A model generated the notes under the pieces. That model did no database searches. It worked only from the letters and a program-made list of their open reading frames with translations, and was not told where the DNA came from. Source: Streptomyces sp. Act143 (GTDB lineage Bacteria; Actinomycetota; Actinomycetes; Streptomycetales; Streptomycetaceae). Taken from it: DNA of 64,000 nt. Each line of letters begins with the position of its first letter. Within the stretch, counting starts at the first letter, position 1. The stretch covers positions 326,457 to 390,456 of the forward strand of contig NZ_QFRX01000001.1 in NCBI RefSeq assembly GCF_003143935.1. The letters run 5' to 3'. The translations under genes and the position numbers were made by a program. Positions 1-8,467 of the stretch are shown piece by piece.

Positions 1-1
1 T

Positions 2-277
2 CCCAAACGTGGTGCCCTGCGCGCGGTGACGGACTACGAGGACTTCTCCCACTTGGAGCGAGCCGACCAGGTCGTAGCCGCGGTGCCTGGTGGAGGGTGG
101 CGGGTGCACTGGAAGGACGAAGGCCCGGGGGGAACACCGCTGACGGAACAGGTACTGGCCTGGCTCATCACGTCGCAGGGGCGGGCGACAGCCATCACGG
201 TCGATGCCCAGGGGCATGTCGAGGATGCTGATGGCGCCGATGCCTTCATCCCGCCGGGCGAGGACCCGGCGTCGTGA
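2..277 (+). CDS. Hypothetical protein, 5' end outside the window
   Basis: The reading frame is open from the first bases of the window and ends with TGA at 275-277. A GTG at 26 could start an 83-residue protein, but codons upstream of it (PKRGALRA) are also open, so this may be the C-terminal part of a longer gene. The visible part is acidic and soluble, with no membrane segment and no motif I recognise. The next gene downstream is an istB relic on the other strand, so any operon context is lost. I do not assign a function. Confidence 0.5.
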   Translation, partial: PKRGALRAVTDYEDFSHLERADQVVAAVPGGGWRVHWKDEGPGGTPLTEQVLAWLITSQGRATAITVDAQGHVEDADGADAFIPPGEDPAS

Positions 278-287
278 TCGCAGCCGG

Positions 288-797
288 TCAGGCCACGTCG
301 TTCTCCCGCTCGATGACCTTGAGTCGGCTCTTCAGCCGGTAGCTGGGGCCGTTGATGGAGATCACTTCGCAGTGGTGGAGGAGACGGTCGAGGATGGCGG
401 TGGCGAGGAGTGCATCACCGAAGGCCTGCGCTCATTCGGTGAAGGTCTTGTTCGCGGTCAGGATGATCAAGCCCTTCTCTTAGTGCTTCGATATCACCTG
501 GAAAAACAGGTTCGCCTCAGCTCGTTCGAGGGGCTGGTAGCCGACCTCATCGACGACCAGAAGTTGGGCCGCAGGTAGGTGCCGAGCTTGTTCAGGCGCC
601 AGCCTGCGAGCTCGGCGGCTTTGAGGTGCGGAGCATGTCGTCAAGGCTGATGAAGTGGAGCGAGTGGCCGGCCCGGCCTGCCGCGACCGCGAGGGCGCAG
701 CGATGTGCGTGGTGCCGACCCGGGGCGGCCCGAGCAAGGCGGCATCGGCCTTGGCCTCGACATAGGACAGGGTGTCGAGGTCCTTGACCTTGCGGGT
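288..797 (-). pseudogene. Decayed IS21-family istB-like ATPase gene
   Basis: Reading the minus strand gives the typical IstB helper-ATPase order: LDTLSYVEAKADAALLGPP, then LLVVDEVGYQPLERAEANLF, FQVISKH, LLATAILDRLLHHCEVISI and NGPSYRLKSRLKVIEREND before TGA at 290-288. It is broken in several ways. The Walker A motif reads GPPRVGTTH instead of GPPGVGKTH, so the nucleotide-binding Lys is gone. The middle (about 575-690) needs a frame change to stay homologous. Two in-frame stops follow: TAA where family members have Tyr after FQVISKH, and TGA where they have Trp in the TFTEW segment. The N-terminal part is missing, and at about 797 the sequence changes abruptly into an SDR relic. IstB is the AAA+ helper of IS21 transposition; no istA is visible. 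Confidence 0.85.
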
Positions 798-1260
798 AGG
801 TCTTCGCCCGTGGGGGCTGTGCCTCGGTGCGGGTCGGGCCGACGCCGACGGCGCTGACGCGAACCCCGTGGGGGCCGTATTCGGCGGCCCGTGCTTTGGC
901 GGGCAGGTTGACCGCCGCCTTGCTGGATCCGTTCAGCGACATCGCCGGCACGCCGTACGACGCGACCTGTGTGCTGATGTTCACGATGACCACCTCGCCG
1001 CGCTCGGCCGTCGTCGGTGCCAGCTCGGCGACGAGGAAGAACTTCGCCTTCACATTGAGGTCGTAGACGGCGTCGATCTCCTCCTCGGTCACCTCGTGGG
1101 TGGACCGGAACGGGTATGCCGCACCCGCGTTGTCGACGAGGATGTCCACCCGGCCTCCGCCCGCCTGGCGGGCGCGCTGTGCCAGTGACCGTGCGGATGC
1201 GGCGTTGCGCAGGTCGGCCGCGAGGAAGAGGGCCCTTCCGCCGCAAACCGCAAACCGCGG
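798..1260 (-). pseudogene. Truncated short-chain dehydrogenase/reductase relic
   Basis: The minus strand encodes the middle of a classical SDR: LFLAADLRNAASARSLAQ, then VDILVDNAGAAYPF (NNAG-type motif, here DNAG), a long helix, VVIVNISTQVASYGVPAM, then SLNGSSKAAVNLPAKARAAE. The catalytic Tyr of YxxxK appears as Asn (NGSSK). The N-terminal Rossmann glycine motif is missing, with a 7-bp tandem duplication (ggtttgc) near 1248-1261. The C-terminus is cut at about 797, where istB sequence begins. The simplest reading is an SDR gene interrupted by an IS21-type insertion and then eroded. Confidence 0.75.
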
Positions 1261-1552
1261 TGGCGTCCGCCTTCACCGACTGGAATCGGGGACCACCGGA
1301 CTCGGCCGCGGTGCACGACGCTCTGCCCGACCCGGCGGATCGCCCTGGTGCAGGCGTTCGTGCAGTTCCCTCACCAGCCCCGTATCCCGCCAGCGGGGGA
1401 AGACGACGCACACACCCGAGCCCAGGGCGGGAAGCCCGTGGGCACCGCCCGATGACGTTCAGCAAGACCGTCGTCGTCACCGCGGACTCCGCCAGGGGCA
1501 CGGTCTTCGGCTTCGCCACCGCAGGCGTCCGTCTCGCTCAACCTCTTGTGCG

Positions 1553-2455
1553 TCAGTCCGACAGCCAGCGCAGTTCGTGCGCCAGGGTTTTGGCGACGGC
1601 ACGGATACGGCGGTGTAGTGGCGCCTGCTCGCGTGGGAGGACCAGGCAGAACGTCAGGTTGGGTGCGCCTCGCAGTGGTCGCCAGGTGAGACCGGCCGGT
1701 TGTGCCGCGGCCGCGGTTTCTCCGGCAGGGGCGAGCGTGGCCCCGTCGCGCAGGTCGCGCTGAGACATGTCGAAAGAGACTGCGGACGTGTGGAATCGGG
1801 GGTGTGGTCGGGTGTCGCGGAACAGCGCGGACAGCTGATCGTGGATCACGGGGTTGGCCGCACGGTCCGGGAGTCGCAGCGGATACGCGGCCGCGTCGGC
1901 GATCTCGATCTCCGGGTGTTCGGCCAGCGGATGGTGCTGCGCCAGCTGCACCCCGATGCGCGCACGCCGCAGCGGGAACCGGTGCACGCCACGGCCCGGC
2001 TGTTCACCGCGGGTGATCCCGGCATCGATGCGGCCGTCGGCGACCGCGGAGCAGATCTCCGGTGTCGCCATCGGGACCGCGCCGACCTCGAGTCCGCCGT
2101 TGTCGCGAATCAGCCTCTCCACCAGGGCCGGTGCCGTCTCGGCGCCGGCGCTGATGCTGTATCCCATGCGCAGCGTGCCCAGTTCACCGGCCGCCGCGCT
2201 CCGGGCGGTGTCCCATGCCCGGTCCAGCGCCGCCAGCGCGGGCGGCGCGGACTCCGCCAAAGCCGCACCGGCCGTGGTCAATACGACGCTACGGGTGTTG
2301 CGGACCAGCAGGGCCGTACCGAGTTCCGCCTCCAATCGGCGCATCCGGGCGCTGAGTGCGGGCTGTGCGATACCGATCCGTGCCGCCGCGCGGGTGAAGT
2401 TCAACTCCTGCGCCAGCACCAGGAAGTACCGCAGGCTCACCGTATCCGGCGCCAC
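1553..2455 (-). CDS. LysR-family transcriptional regulator
   Basis: This 300-residue protein has the full LysR layout. A winged helix-turn-helix fills the first 60 residues (LRYFLVLAQELNFTRAAARI, then IAQPALSARMRRLEAELG), followed by a two-lobe effector-binding domain from about residue 90. The length is normal for the family. It starts with GTG at 2455, preceded by a good ribosome site (aggggtgag). It is divergent from the DUF1330 gene at 2645 with a 189-base gap, the usual arrangement for a LysR regulator and its target, so control of that gene is a reasonable inference. The natural ligand cannot be told from sequence. Confidence 0.93.
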   Translation of the reverse strand: MAPDTVSLRYFLVLAQELNFTRAAARIGIAQPALSARMRRLEAELGTALLVRNTRSVVLTTAGAALAESAPPALAALDRAWDTARSAAAGELGTLRMGYSISAGAETAPALVERLIRDNGGLEVGAVPMATPEICSAVADGRIDAGITRGEQPGRGVHRFPLRRARIGVQLAQHHPLAEHPEIEIADAAAYPLRLPDRAANPVIHDQLSALFRDTRPHPRFHTSAVSFDMSQRDLRDGATLAPAGETAAAAQPAGLTWRPLRGAPNLTFCLVLPREQAPLHRRIRAVAKTLAHELRWLSD

Positions 2456-2644
2456 ACGCTCACCCCTGCCGATTGATAACGATCCGTTCTGAGTCTATCC
2501 CGTACCGGTCTTTCCCCCGACCGCACATCAAGCCCTAACCTGCGCATACGACGATTCCACCGACCGCAGGACCCGCCGCCGGGCTCGATCGATCTGCCTG
2601 TCAATCCGACGTCGGACGCGTCCGGCCGAACAGAGGAAGTTTCC

Positions 2645-2938
2645 ATGGCCAAGGGCTACTGGGTCAGTGTCTACCCCGCCATTTCCGACCCTGAGAGACT
2701 GACTGCCTACAACGAGCTGGCCCGTCCGGCTGTCCAGGCCGCGGGCGGGCGGACCCTGTCCCGTGGCAGTCGAGTTGTCGCCCACGAGGCCGGAATCACG
2801 CAACGCGTCGTCCTGATCGAGTTCGACAGCCTTGAACACGCCGTCGCAGCCTACGAGAGCGAGGCATACCAGAAGGCGCTGGTGGCTCTCCCCGACGGCG
2901 TCGAGCGCGACTTCCGCATCATCGAAGGCATCGACTGA
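2645..2938 (+). CDS. DUF1330 family protein
   Basis: This 97-residue protein matches the DUF1330 dimeric alpha/beta-barrel fold: it opens with a short strand (KGYWVSVYPAISDPERLTAY), has a central VLIEFDSLEHAVAAYESEAY segment and ends with RDFRIIEGID, all typical of the family. The biochemical role of DUF1330 proteins is unknown; the fold resembles small heme-degrading or antibiotic-synthesis monooxygenases, but no catalytic residue is assigned. It has a strong ribosome site (gaggaag, 7 bases before ATG). It lies divergent to the LysR gene and is probably regulated by it. No co-transcribed gene follows. Confidence 0.9.
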   Translation: MAKGYWVSVYPAISDPERLTAYNELARPAVQAAGGRTLSRGSRVVAHEAGITQRVVLIEFDSLEHAVAAYESEAYQKALVALPDGVERDFRIIEGID

Positions 2939-3166
2939 ACGGCACCCCGGGGTGGCTCATCAAGATCAATCTTGAAGAGACGGAGTTGGCTGACCGGGAG
3001 CATCCTCGCCGGCGGGCTACTCGAGACGAGCACGACTGGGTCATGGCCCGGACGTCTGAGCAGATGTTCCACGCCAGCTGTGGGCCCGGCCATCTGGCCG
3101 AGGCACCCTCGCTGTTCCGGACCTGGGCGTCCGAGGACGTCACGGAAGGGCTTTGATCGGAGCTGC

Positions 3167-3310
3167 TCACGCCGCGAGCGCGGGCCTGCCGTGGAGGGTG
3201 ACGATGTCGGCGACGTAGGCGCGGGCAGCAAGGAGCTGGTCTTCCGTAAACTCATCGCCTGCCTGCGCAAAGTAGACGGCCGCGTCATCCGGATCGGCCG
3301 AGAGACGTGA
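3167..3310 (-). pseudogene. C-terminal fragment of an unknown gene
   Basis: In one minus-strand frame the sequence reads like coding DNA, with high third-position GC and a clean ending: ADPDDAAVYFAQAGDEFTED, then QLLAARAYVADIVTLHGRPA, LAA and TGA at 3169-3167. No start codon is available in a sensible place, and the upstream part runs into the IS630 transposase relic on the opposite strand, so the gene is 5'-truncated. I do not recognise the family. It could also be a chance open frame. Confidence 0.3.
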
Positions 3311-3387
3311 CGATCCCTGCTGATTCGACGCGGCGTCACCTGCAGCGCTCCAGGACAGTGACGGAGCCCCCCGGGCCCCGACCGTGA

Positions 3388-3705
3388 CATCAAGCTCGAC
3401 CGTATCGAGCGCCTCCTGGACCGCTTCCCCACCCGCGTCTTCCCGTTCGACGAATTCGACCCGCTCAGCCTCCGCCCCACCGCCGGTTCAGACTGGCCCC
3501 CTGCCGGTCACCCCGGCCGGCACGTCGCGACCTACCACCGCGCTCACGGCGTCCGGTACTTCCACAACTGTTGCTCGATCGGCGGCGGCACCCTGTGGGG
3601 CGTCAGCCGCCGCGAGAAGGCCGTACAGACCCGGGCCCTGCGCGCCGACCAGCGCTGGCGCAACAGAAGGCGCATCACCCGGACGTCCTGGCCTGCAAGG
3701 TCCCT
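3388..3705 (+). pseudogene. IS630-family transposase relic with internal deletion
   Basis: The plus strand carries a clear piece of an IS630-type DDE transposase: DIKLDRIERLLDRFPTRVF, then FDEFDPLSLRPTAGSDW, ATYHRAHGVRYFHNCCSIGG and TLWGVSRREK. The text then jumps straight to QTRALRADQRWRN, normally found near the C-terminus. The segment between them, which contains the later Asp and Glu of the catalytic triad (the usual VILDNLSAHK and NPIEAHFGPL regions), is deleted. A frame change follows at about 3660 (HHPDVLAC). There is no start codon. It is inactive and marks past IS activity just upstream of the toxin-antitoxin pair. Confidence 0.8.
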
Positions 3706-3945
3706 CAGACCGATGACCGCTCCCCCACCCTGACGGTCCCCCTAACAGCACCGGCGCGGCCCGGGCCTGACCCCAGCGAGGTGGTCGGCCGCAAAGCGCG
3801 CCGAGTCGTCCGCCTCCCCACTGACGAGCATCCTCCGCCCGCTCTTGACCGCTGGGACCAGCTGCTGAACGGCTTCAGGAAAACGCGCCATGAGCGGCCT
3901 GCACCAGTGTGGAACCTCCCCCGCCACACGGGTGGCCGCACCTGT

Positions 3946-3969
3946 GGTACCGGCGGTACCATCGGTACC
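3946..3969. promoter_or_regulatory. Triple GGTACC operator abutting the antitoxin start codon
   Basis: Three identical palindromic hexamers GGTACC begin at 3946, 3955 and 3964, an exact 9-base period, and the last one touches the ATG at 3970. Ribbon-helix-helix antitoxins bind short palindromic half-sites in tandem to repress their own operon, so this is very likely the autoregulatory operator. Because it fills the space where a Shine-Dalgarno sequence should be, the transcript may be leaderless. Confidence 0.7.
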
Positions 3970-4269
3970 ATGTCTCAGCCCAAAGCGATGAATCTACGTT
4001 TCCCCGATCCGGCCCAGCGTGCCGCCATCGAGGCCGCAGCCCGGCAGGAGGGCGTCAGTTTGCAGGAGTACATCCTGTCCGCCGCCTACGACCGTGCCAC
4101 CGCGGTGGAGAGGCACTTCCTCGACGCTTTCAGCAAGTCGATGGCCCGCAGCGGCGACGCCTTCACCGAAGCGGCCGAAGCGGCCGATTCCGACAGGGAG
4201 CGTCGTGCTGCGGAGCTCGCCGCACGGCACGATCTTGAGGAGCAGCAGGAGCGGGGCCACGCCGCGTGA
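3970..4269 (+). CDS. Ribbon-helix-helix antitoxin (DUF1778-like)
   Basis: This 99-residue protein starts with a short beta strand and two helices of the ribbon-helix-helix type (MNLRFP, then RAAIEAAARQEGVSLQEYIL). A long charged helix and a Glu/Arg-rich tail (residues 75-99) follow and would wrap and block a toxin. The ATG at 3970 sits directly after the operator; an open frame extends upstream through transposase debris but is not part of the gene. No ribosome site is visible. Its stop overlaps the toxin GTG by four bases (GTGA), so the two are translationally coupled. It is inferred to neutralise the downstream Doc-like protein and repress the operon. Confidence 0.8.
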   Translation: MSQPKAMNLRFPDPAQRAAIEAAARQEGVSLQEYILSAAYDRATAVERHFLDAFSKSMARSGDAFTEAAEAADSDRERRAAELAARHDLEEQQERGHAA

Positions 4270-4652
4270 CACAGCACGAACCGCTTCACCCTCTCGATGT
4301 GACCTTCCTGCTGCATGCTGCCGAGTTGCTGCCCGGTGATCCGCAGGTGGACGACTACGGCCCTTTGTACGGGGCTGTCGCCCGGGTCAATGCCCGGGCC
4401 ATGGAGCGCGACGTCTACGGGTCCGTGTACCTCAAGGCGGCGGCTCTGCTGCAGACCCTGGTGCGGCTGCCGTGTCTGGAGCACTCCAACGAGGCGTTCG
4501 CGTGGCACTGCGCAGAGGCGTATCTGGTGCTGAACGGATGTCGACTGGAGTATCCGCCGAAAGAGGCGGTCGCCCTGGTGCGGGACGCGGCTTCCGGCAC
4601 GTTGGGGGTTGGCCTGGTGGGTCGTCAGTTGCGGGCCTGGACCGTGGCCTGA
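4266..4652 (+). CDS. Doc/Fic-like toxin component with a degenerate catalytic motif
   Basis: This 128-residue all-helical protein follows the antitoxin with a 4-base overlap. Its layout matches Doc-type Fic toxins: an N-terminal HPLDVTFLLHAAELLPGDPQ segment, a helix ending in YLKAAALLQTLVRL, then AYLVLNGCRL, where Fic proteins have the helix after the active site. Aligned from the conserved LNG, the canonical HxFxDGNKR motif reads PCLEHSNEA here. The catalytic His is Pro, and the Lys-Arg that bind the phosphates are Glu-Ala; only the Asn remains. AMP- or phosphate-transfer by the usual mechanism therefore looks impossible. It may act differently or be inert. Confidence 0.75.
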   Translation: MTQHEPLHPLDVTFLLHAAELLPGDPQVDDYGPLYGAVARVNARAMERDVYGSVYLKAAALLQTLVRLPCLEHSNEAFAWHCAEAYLVLNGCRLEYPPKEAVALVRDAASGTLGVGLVGRQLRAWTVA

Positions 4653-4710
4653 CTCTGTTTGTTCAGCGCTCCGTGTATCCCTTGTGAGTCGCCCGTGGCG
4701 TGGGATTTCG

Positions 4711-7602
4711 TCAGGGGTCGAGGGCACGCAGGAGGGGCGTCAGCAGTCTCCGCGTCCAGGTGGTTTTCTTGGTGTCCGCGCCTTCGGGTGGGTCGTCGAG
4801 TGCCGTGGCGATGCGGCGCAGTAGTCGAGAGCCGCCGGTCAGCAGGCCGAGGCTTGGGCGCAGGGCCAGAACGGAGGCCGCCTGCCGGGTCACGCCGGGC
4901 CACTGCAGCTGGTGGGTGAGAAGTGCTGCGAGTCTGATCGTGGCGGTGACGGGAATGCGGTTCGCGGGCAGGTGCTGCCGTAGCAGTTCCACAAATGGCC
5001 GGGCGATCTGGTTCTCAGCGTCGGTCATGCCGAACTGGAGGGTGAAGGACTGCGTGAAGTCGTCGATGGCGTCTTCGTATCGTGCGGCGTACAGGCGTAC
5101 CGCGCCGCGGCCGCCGTATGCCCACGGCCACAGTGGTTCGTCGGCAAGCGCGCGGTCGAAGTCCCGTTCGGCTTCCGCGAGCCGTTCCGCCTCCCACAAC
5201 AGCCATCCGCGCATGGCAAAGGGGAGCGTGAAACCGTCATCGACGGAGATGGCGCGGTCGAGGTCTGCCAGCGCTTCGGCCTCGCGGCCGAGTGCGTGCA
5301 GGGCCCAGGCACGGATTGAGTAGGGCCAGGCCAAGTCCTGTGTTGCGTGTTCGTCCGGGGCGGTCAGGGCCCGGTTCGCCTCACGCAGTGCCTCTGCGTG
5401 TCGGCCGAGGTCGAGGAGCAGCCCGGCATACTGGGCGCGGTACCAGTGCGATTCGCGGTCCAGCTCGGCCGCCCGCGCCATGTCGCGGACGGCTTCGTCC
5501 CACCGCTCCAAGCCCATCAGGCACCAGGACCGCTCCGCATGGGCCTGGATGTACTCGGGGTCGATGGCCAGCGCGCGATCCAGATCTGCCAGCGCGTCTT
5601 CGTGCCGTCCCTCGATGCGGTACAACGCGGCACGGCTGACGCGTGCCCATTCCTGCTCGGGCGCAAGTTCGAGGGCATGGTCGAAGTCGGCAAGCGCCGC
5701 GGCGCGTTGACCTGCCGTCAGATGGACGCGTCCGCGCACCACATGAGTCCAGGCATCGGGGCGGGCGCGGACCGCCTCATCCATGTCGGCGAGTGCGTGT
5801 GCTGTGTTCCCCATCTGGTCATGCGTGAAGGCGCGTTCGACCAGGGCGTCGCTGTGCTGCGGTTCCAGGGCCAAGGCCGCGGTGAGGTCGGCGAGTGCGG
5901 CCTCGTTCCGCTCCGCCAGCCGGTGCAACCGCCCGCGCACGACTCGGGCGTGCAGCTGCCCGGCGGTTTCCATGCCGGTGTGGGAAAGCAATGCGTCGAG
6001 GCAGGCGAGGACTGCCAAACTGTCGTCCCGGGGCACGTCGGCCAGCCGGTCTCCCCACGCCTGCAGAGCGTCGTCCGCAGTGTCGATGCCGGCCTGGGCG
6101 AACAGCTGTGTCCAGCGCCGGGCTGTGGCGCTCCCGTGGTCGCAGGCTTCCACGGTTTCGGCGAGGGCGTCCGGCAGCGCGCGGCGCGGCTCGGCGCACA
6201 GGAGGTGGTAGGTCTCGTTGTACCGGTGTTCGCGCCAGGTTGCGTCGCCCCAGCATTCCGCAGTGGGCAGGCTCTCCTCCCGCTCCGTGCGCCAGGCACG
6301 GAAGGTCTGCGCGAGCAGCTCATGCGCGGCACGCCAGCGGGTCGGGGACTGCAGGCGCTGCAAGCGCAGCATGGGAGCACGTACGACGTCGTGGTAACGG
6401 CAGCGCCCAGCCTGGTCGGTGACGAAGGCGAGCTGGCGTATCCACGCGTACTGCTCTATGGCCTCGGCCGGGGCGATGGCACGGTAGACGTCCTCGTCGA
6501 ACTGAAGGGGAAGCGCCAGAGTCAGCGCGGCGGCCCGCCGCGCCGGGTCCGTCTCCCACTTCAAAAAGCGCTCCACGGCCGTCTCCGAGGGGTCGCCCAC
6601 GGTGCGGTCGGAGTCGGGCCGGGCCTGCGCCAGGGTGTGCACCAGCACGGGAAGCCGACCGGACAGGCGCAGGACGACCTCGACGACGCGCTCGTCGGCG
6701 ACACCTCGCAGCGCAAGCAGCGCCCGCGCCTCCTCCTCGGTGAACACCTCCAGCGGTACCTCCGTGATCAGGTCGAGCCAGTCGTTCCAGCTCCGGGCGG
6801 CAAGCCGCCCCTGTCCGGACAGCACGATCTGAACATTCGCCGGCAGCGCGCCGTGGACGTCACCGAATGCGATGTCGCGCAGCCACTCGTCCAGCACGGG
6901 GCCGGTCCGCTCGTACACGTCGAAGAACAGCACCACTCGCGGCAGCCGACGTGCCGCCTCCGCCAAGTCCTCCAGAAACACCGGGGTCAGGGCGCGCACC
7001 GGGTCCATGACAAGCCGTACGTCGTCGTGGGATCGCAAACGTGTGCCCAGCACCGCGCGTAGCCGGTCCGCGCCCTGGGCGACCTGCTGCGGATCGACAG
7101 CGCCGGCAACCGCCCCGACGCCCGGGATCAACCCGAGGCCGACCAAGCCCACTTGCGCGGCGACCGACGCCGGGAGCGAGGCCGCGGGCGGCTCTGCGGC
7201 GCCGGCGCCCTCTGCGGTCGGCTGGGTGTCCCGGGCCAACTGCGCGCCGTGCTCGCGCCGGCGCAACGTTGCCAACAGCTTCTCGAAGCCACGCAGTTGC
7301 AGGCCCTGGAGGCCGAGCCGGTCGGCGATCTGCGCCATTGCCTCGACGGCGCTGTGTATCCCGTCGTCCAGATGCACCGTGGCGGCCCCCTGCTCGCGGG
7401 CGACCACCTCCCACTGCCGCAGCAGCGAGGTCTTGCCCACACCGGCGTTGCCCCGGACGTGGTAGAGGAATTGATAGTCGTCGCTTTCCGGATCTCGTGC
7501 GAGGTTCTCCCGGAAAGCATTCACCTCACTGTGCCGGCCCACGAAACCGTTCCGGCGGCGGCGTCGGATCAACTCCTGCCGTGACAGCCGCTGTTCTGGC
7601 AT
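4711..7602 (-). CDS. STAND-type ATPase with C-terminal TPR array
   Basis: This 963-residue protein begins with a basic stretch and NGFVGRHSEVNAF, then a P-loop at residues 51-59 (GNAGVGKTS). A Walker B-like RVVLFFDVYERTG follows near residue 210, then a winged-helix-like region (residues 330-450). An array of tetratricopeptide repeats fills about residues 600-870, with motifs such as EALADLDRALAIDPE and AALADFDHALELAPE. This is the architecture of STAND signalling NTPases, in which the TPRs sense a partner and the ATPase oligomerises. No effector domain (TIR, protease, nuclease) is evident. The frame runs 160 codons further upstream, but ATG 7602 gives the natural N-terminus; the extension has non-coding composition and overlaps an ISL3 relic. 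It stands alone on this strand. Confidence 0.85.
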   Translation of the reverse strand: MPEQRLSRQELIRRRRRNGFVGRHSEVNAFRENLARDPESDDYQFLYHVRGNAGVGKTSLLRQWEVVAREQGAATVHLDDGIHSAVEAMAQIADRLGLQGLQLRGFEKLLATLRRREHGAQLARDTQPTAEGAGAAEPPAASLPASVAAQVGLVGLGLIPGVGAVAGAVDPQQVAQGADRLRAVLGTRLRSHDDVRLVMDPVRALTPVFLEDLAEAARRLPRVVLFFDVYERTGPVLDEWLRDIAFGDVHGALPANVQIVLSGQGRLAARSWNDWLDLITEVPLEVFTEEEARALLALRGVADERVVEVVLRLSGRLPVLVHTLAQARPDSDRTVGDPSETAVERFLKWETDPARRAAALTLALPLQFDEDVYRAIAPAEAIEQYAWIRQLAFVTDQAGRCRYHDVVRAPMLRLQRLQSPTRWRAAHELLAQTFRAWRTEREESLPTAECWGDATWREHRYNETYHLLCAEPRRALPDALAETVEACDHGSATARRWTQLFAQAGIDTADDALQAWGDRLADVPRDDSLAVLACLDALLSHTGMETAGQLHARVVRGRLHRLAERNEAALADLTAALALEPQHSDALVERAFTHDQMGNTAHALADMDEAVRARPDAWTHVVRGRVHLTAGQRAAALADFDHALELAPEQEWARVSRAALYRIEGRHEDALADLDRALAIDPEYIQAHAERSWCLMGLERWDEAVRDMARAAELDRESHWYRAQYAGLLLDLGRHAEALREANRALTAPDEHATQDLAWPYSIRAWALHALGREAEALADLDRAISVDDGFTLPFAMRGWLLWEAERLAEAERDFDRALADEPLWPWAYGGRGAVRLYAARYEDAIDDFTQSFTLQFGMTDAENQIARPFVELLRQHLPANRIPVTATIRLAALLTHQLQWPGVTRQAASVLALRPSLGLLTGGSRLLRRIATALDDPPEGADTKKTTWTRRLLTPLLRALDP

Positions 7603-7889
7603 CCCGCACCCCCGGTTCCAGTATGGCAAGGGTGCGCTGCGCCCGGCATGCGGATGACGATGCATGTGGTGACTGATGCCGATGACATTCTCACTTACCG
7701 TCAGTTCGTCAGCGAGCCCCCCTCGTCCGCTCTCCGCGGGCGGCCGGGGCACCCGGGGCGTGGTGCTGCGGGAGGGCGGCGCGCCGTGGGTGAGGGCGGC
7801 GCGGCCGGTTGAGGCGACCAAGAGCAGGGTGGTGGCTGCAATTGCCGTACACGCGGGACACTTGGATCCGCCGGCCTCCGGCAACAAGG

Positions 7890-8121
7890 CGACTGCTTGC
7901 CGGACTGGCTGGACGCCGTCCGGCAGGACGGCCTGTCCAGCTTCCACACACTCGCCGTCGGCATCGGCCGAGACCGTGACGCCGTCATCGCCGCCCTCGC
8001 CCTGCCCTGGAAGTCGGGCGTCGTCGAATGCCATGTCAACCGGATGAAGATGATCAGGCGTCAGATGTTCGGCCGCGCTGGTTCTGCCCTCCAACGGAGG
8101 CGTGTCCTGCCTTTCTCATGA
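7890..8121 (+). pseudogene. ISL3-family transposase C-terminal relic
   Basis: The frame reads LPDWLDAVRQDGLSSFHTLA, then VGIGRDRDAVIAALALPWKS, GVVECHVNRMKMIRRQMFGR and AGSALQRRRVLPFS before a stop. This is the characteristic end of ISL3 transposases (usually GVVEGHVNRIKMIKRQMYGR). The last catalytic Glu is kept. Everything upstream of about 7890 is missing and no terminal inverted repeat was found, so it is a dead fragment next to the STAND gene. Confidence 0.8.
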
Positions 8122-8164
8122 CAGCCTCTGTCAGTGGCCGCTGCGATGATCACCGCACGTCAGC

Positions 8165-8467
8165 GTGAGGAAAGATCCAGAGGGACTTGGCCTCGTGCGG
8201 GCGACGCTCAGCCGCACCATAGGGGCCGAGAGCTACCTTCCGAGCCCAGAAGGCGCAGAGGCTGTCGCAGCCGCCGCTCTCATCGCGGTACAGCGCCCAA
8301 GCGGTCAACCGATCAGTACAAGCCCCGTTGCCGAGAAGTCGTCCGAGCTCGCCGAACTCTGGGACGGGACATCAAGTGGCCCGGCCTGGCGGCCCTGCCT
8401 CAGTCGCCTGCGCGCCGTCCTCGCGCCCGTATCCACACCTCGGGAAGAGGTCGTCTTCGATCTTTGA
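8165..8467 (+). pseudogene. Truncated DUF4259-family protein
   Basis: An open frame from GTG 8165 encodes 100 residues that match the C-terminal two thirds of DUF4259 proteins: LVRATLSRTIGAES, GAEAVAAAALIAVQRPSG, SSELAELWDGTSSGPAWRPC and LSRLRAVLAP. The normal N-terminus (the GTWGxGPFDND segment) is absent. The usual stretch between the PxGxPIDT region and the SELAELW region, about 30 residues, is also missing. It is most likely a decayed gene, though a short product could still be made. DUF4259 has no known function. Confidence 0.6.

Noticed and set aside
5347..7062. 571-codon open frame on the plus strand opposite the STAND gene
   Set aside because: It is antisense to a gene with clear P-loop and TPR motifs, and its amino-acid composition is that of GC-rich shadow frames.
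7603..8094. N-terminal extension of the STAND protein by 164 codons
   Set aside because: The extension has non-coding composition and overlaps the ISL3 relic. Homology-like sequence starts at MPEQRL.
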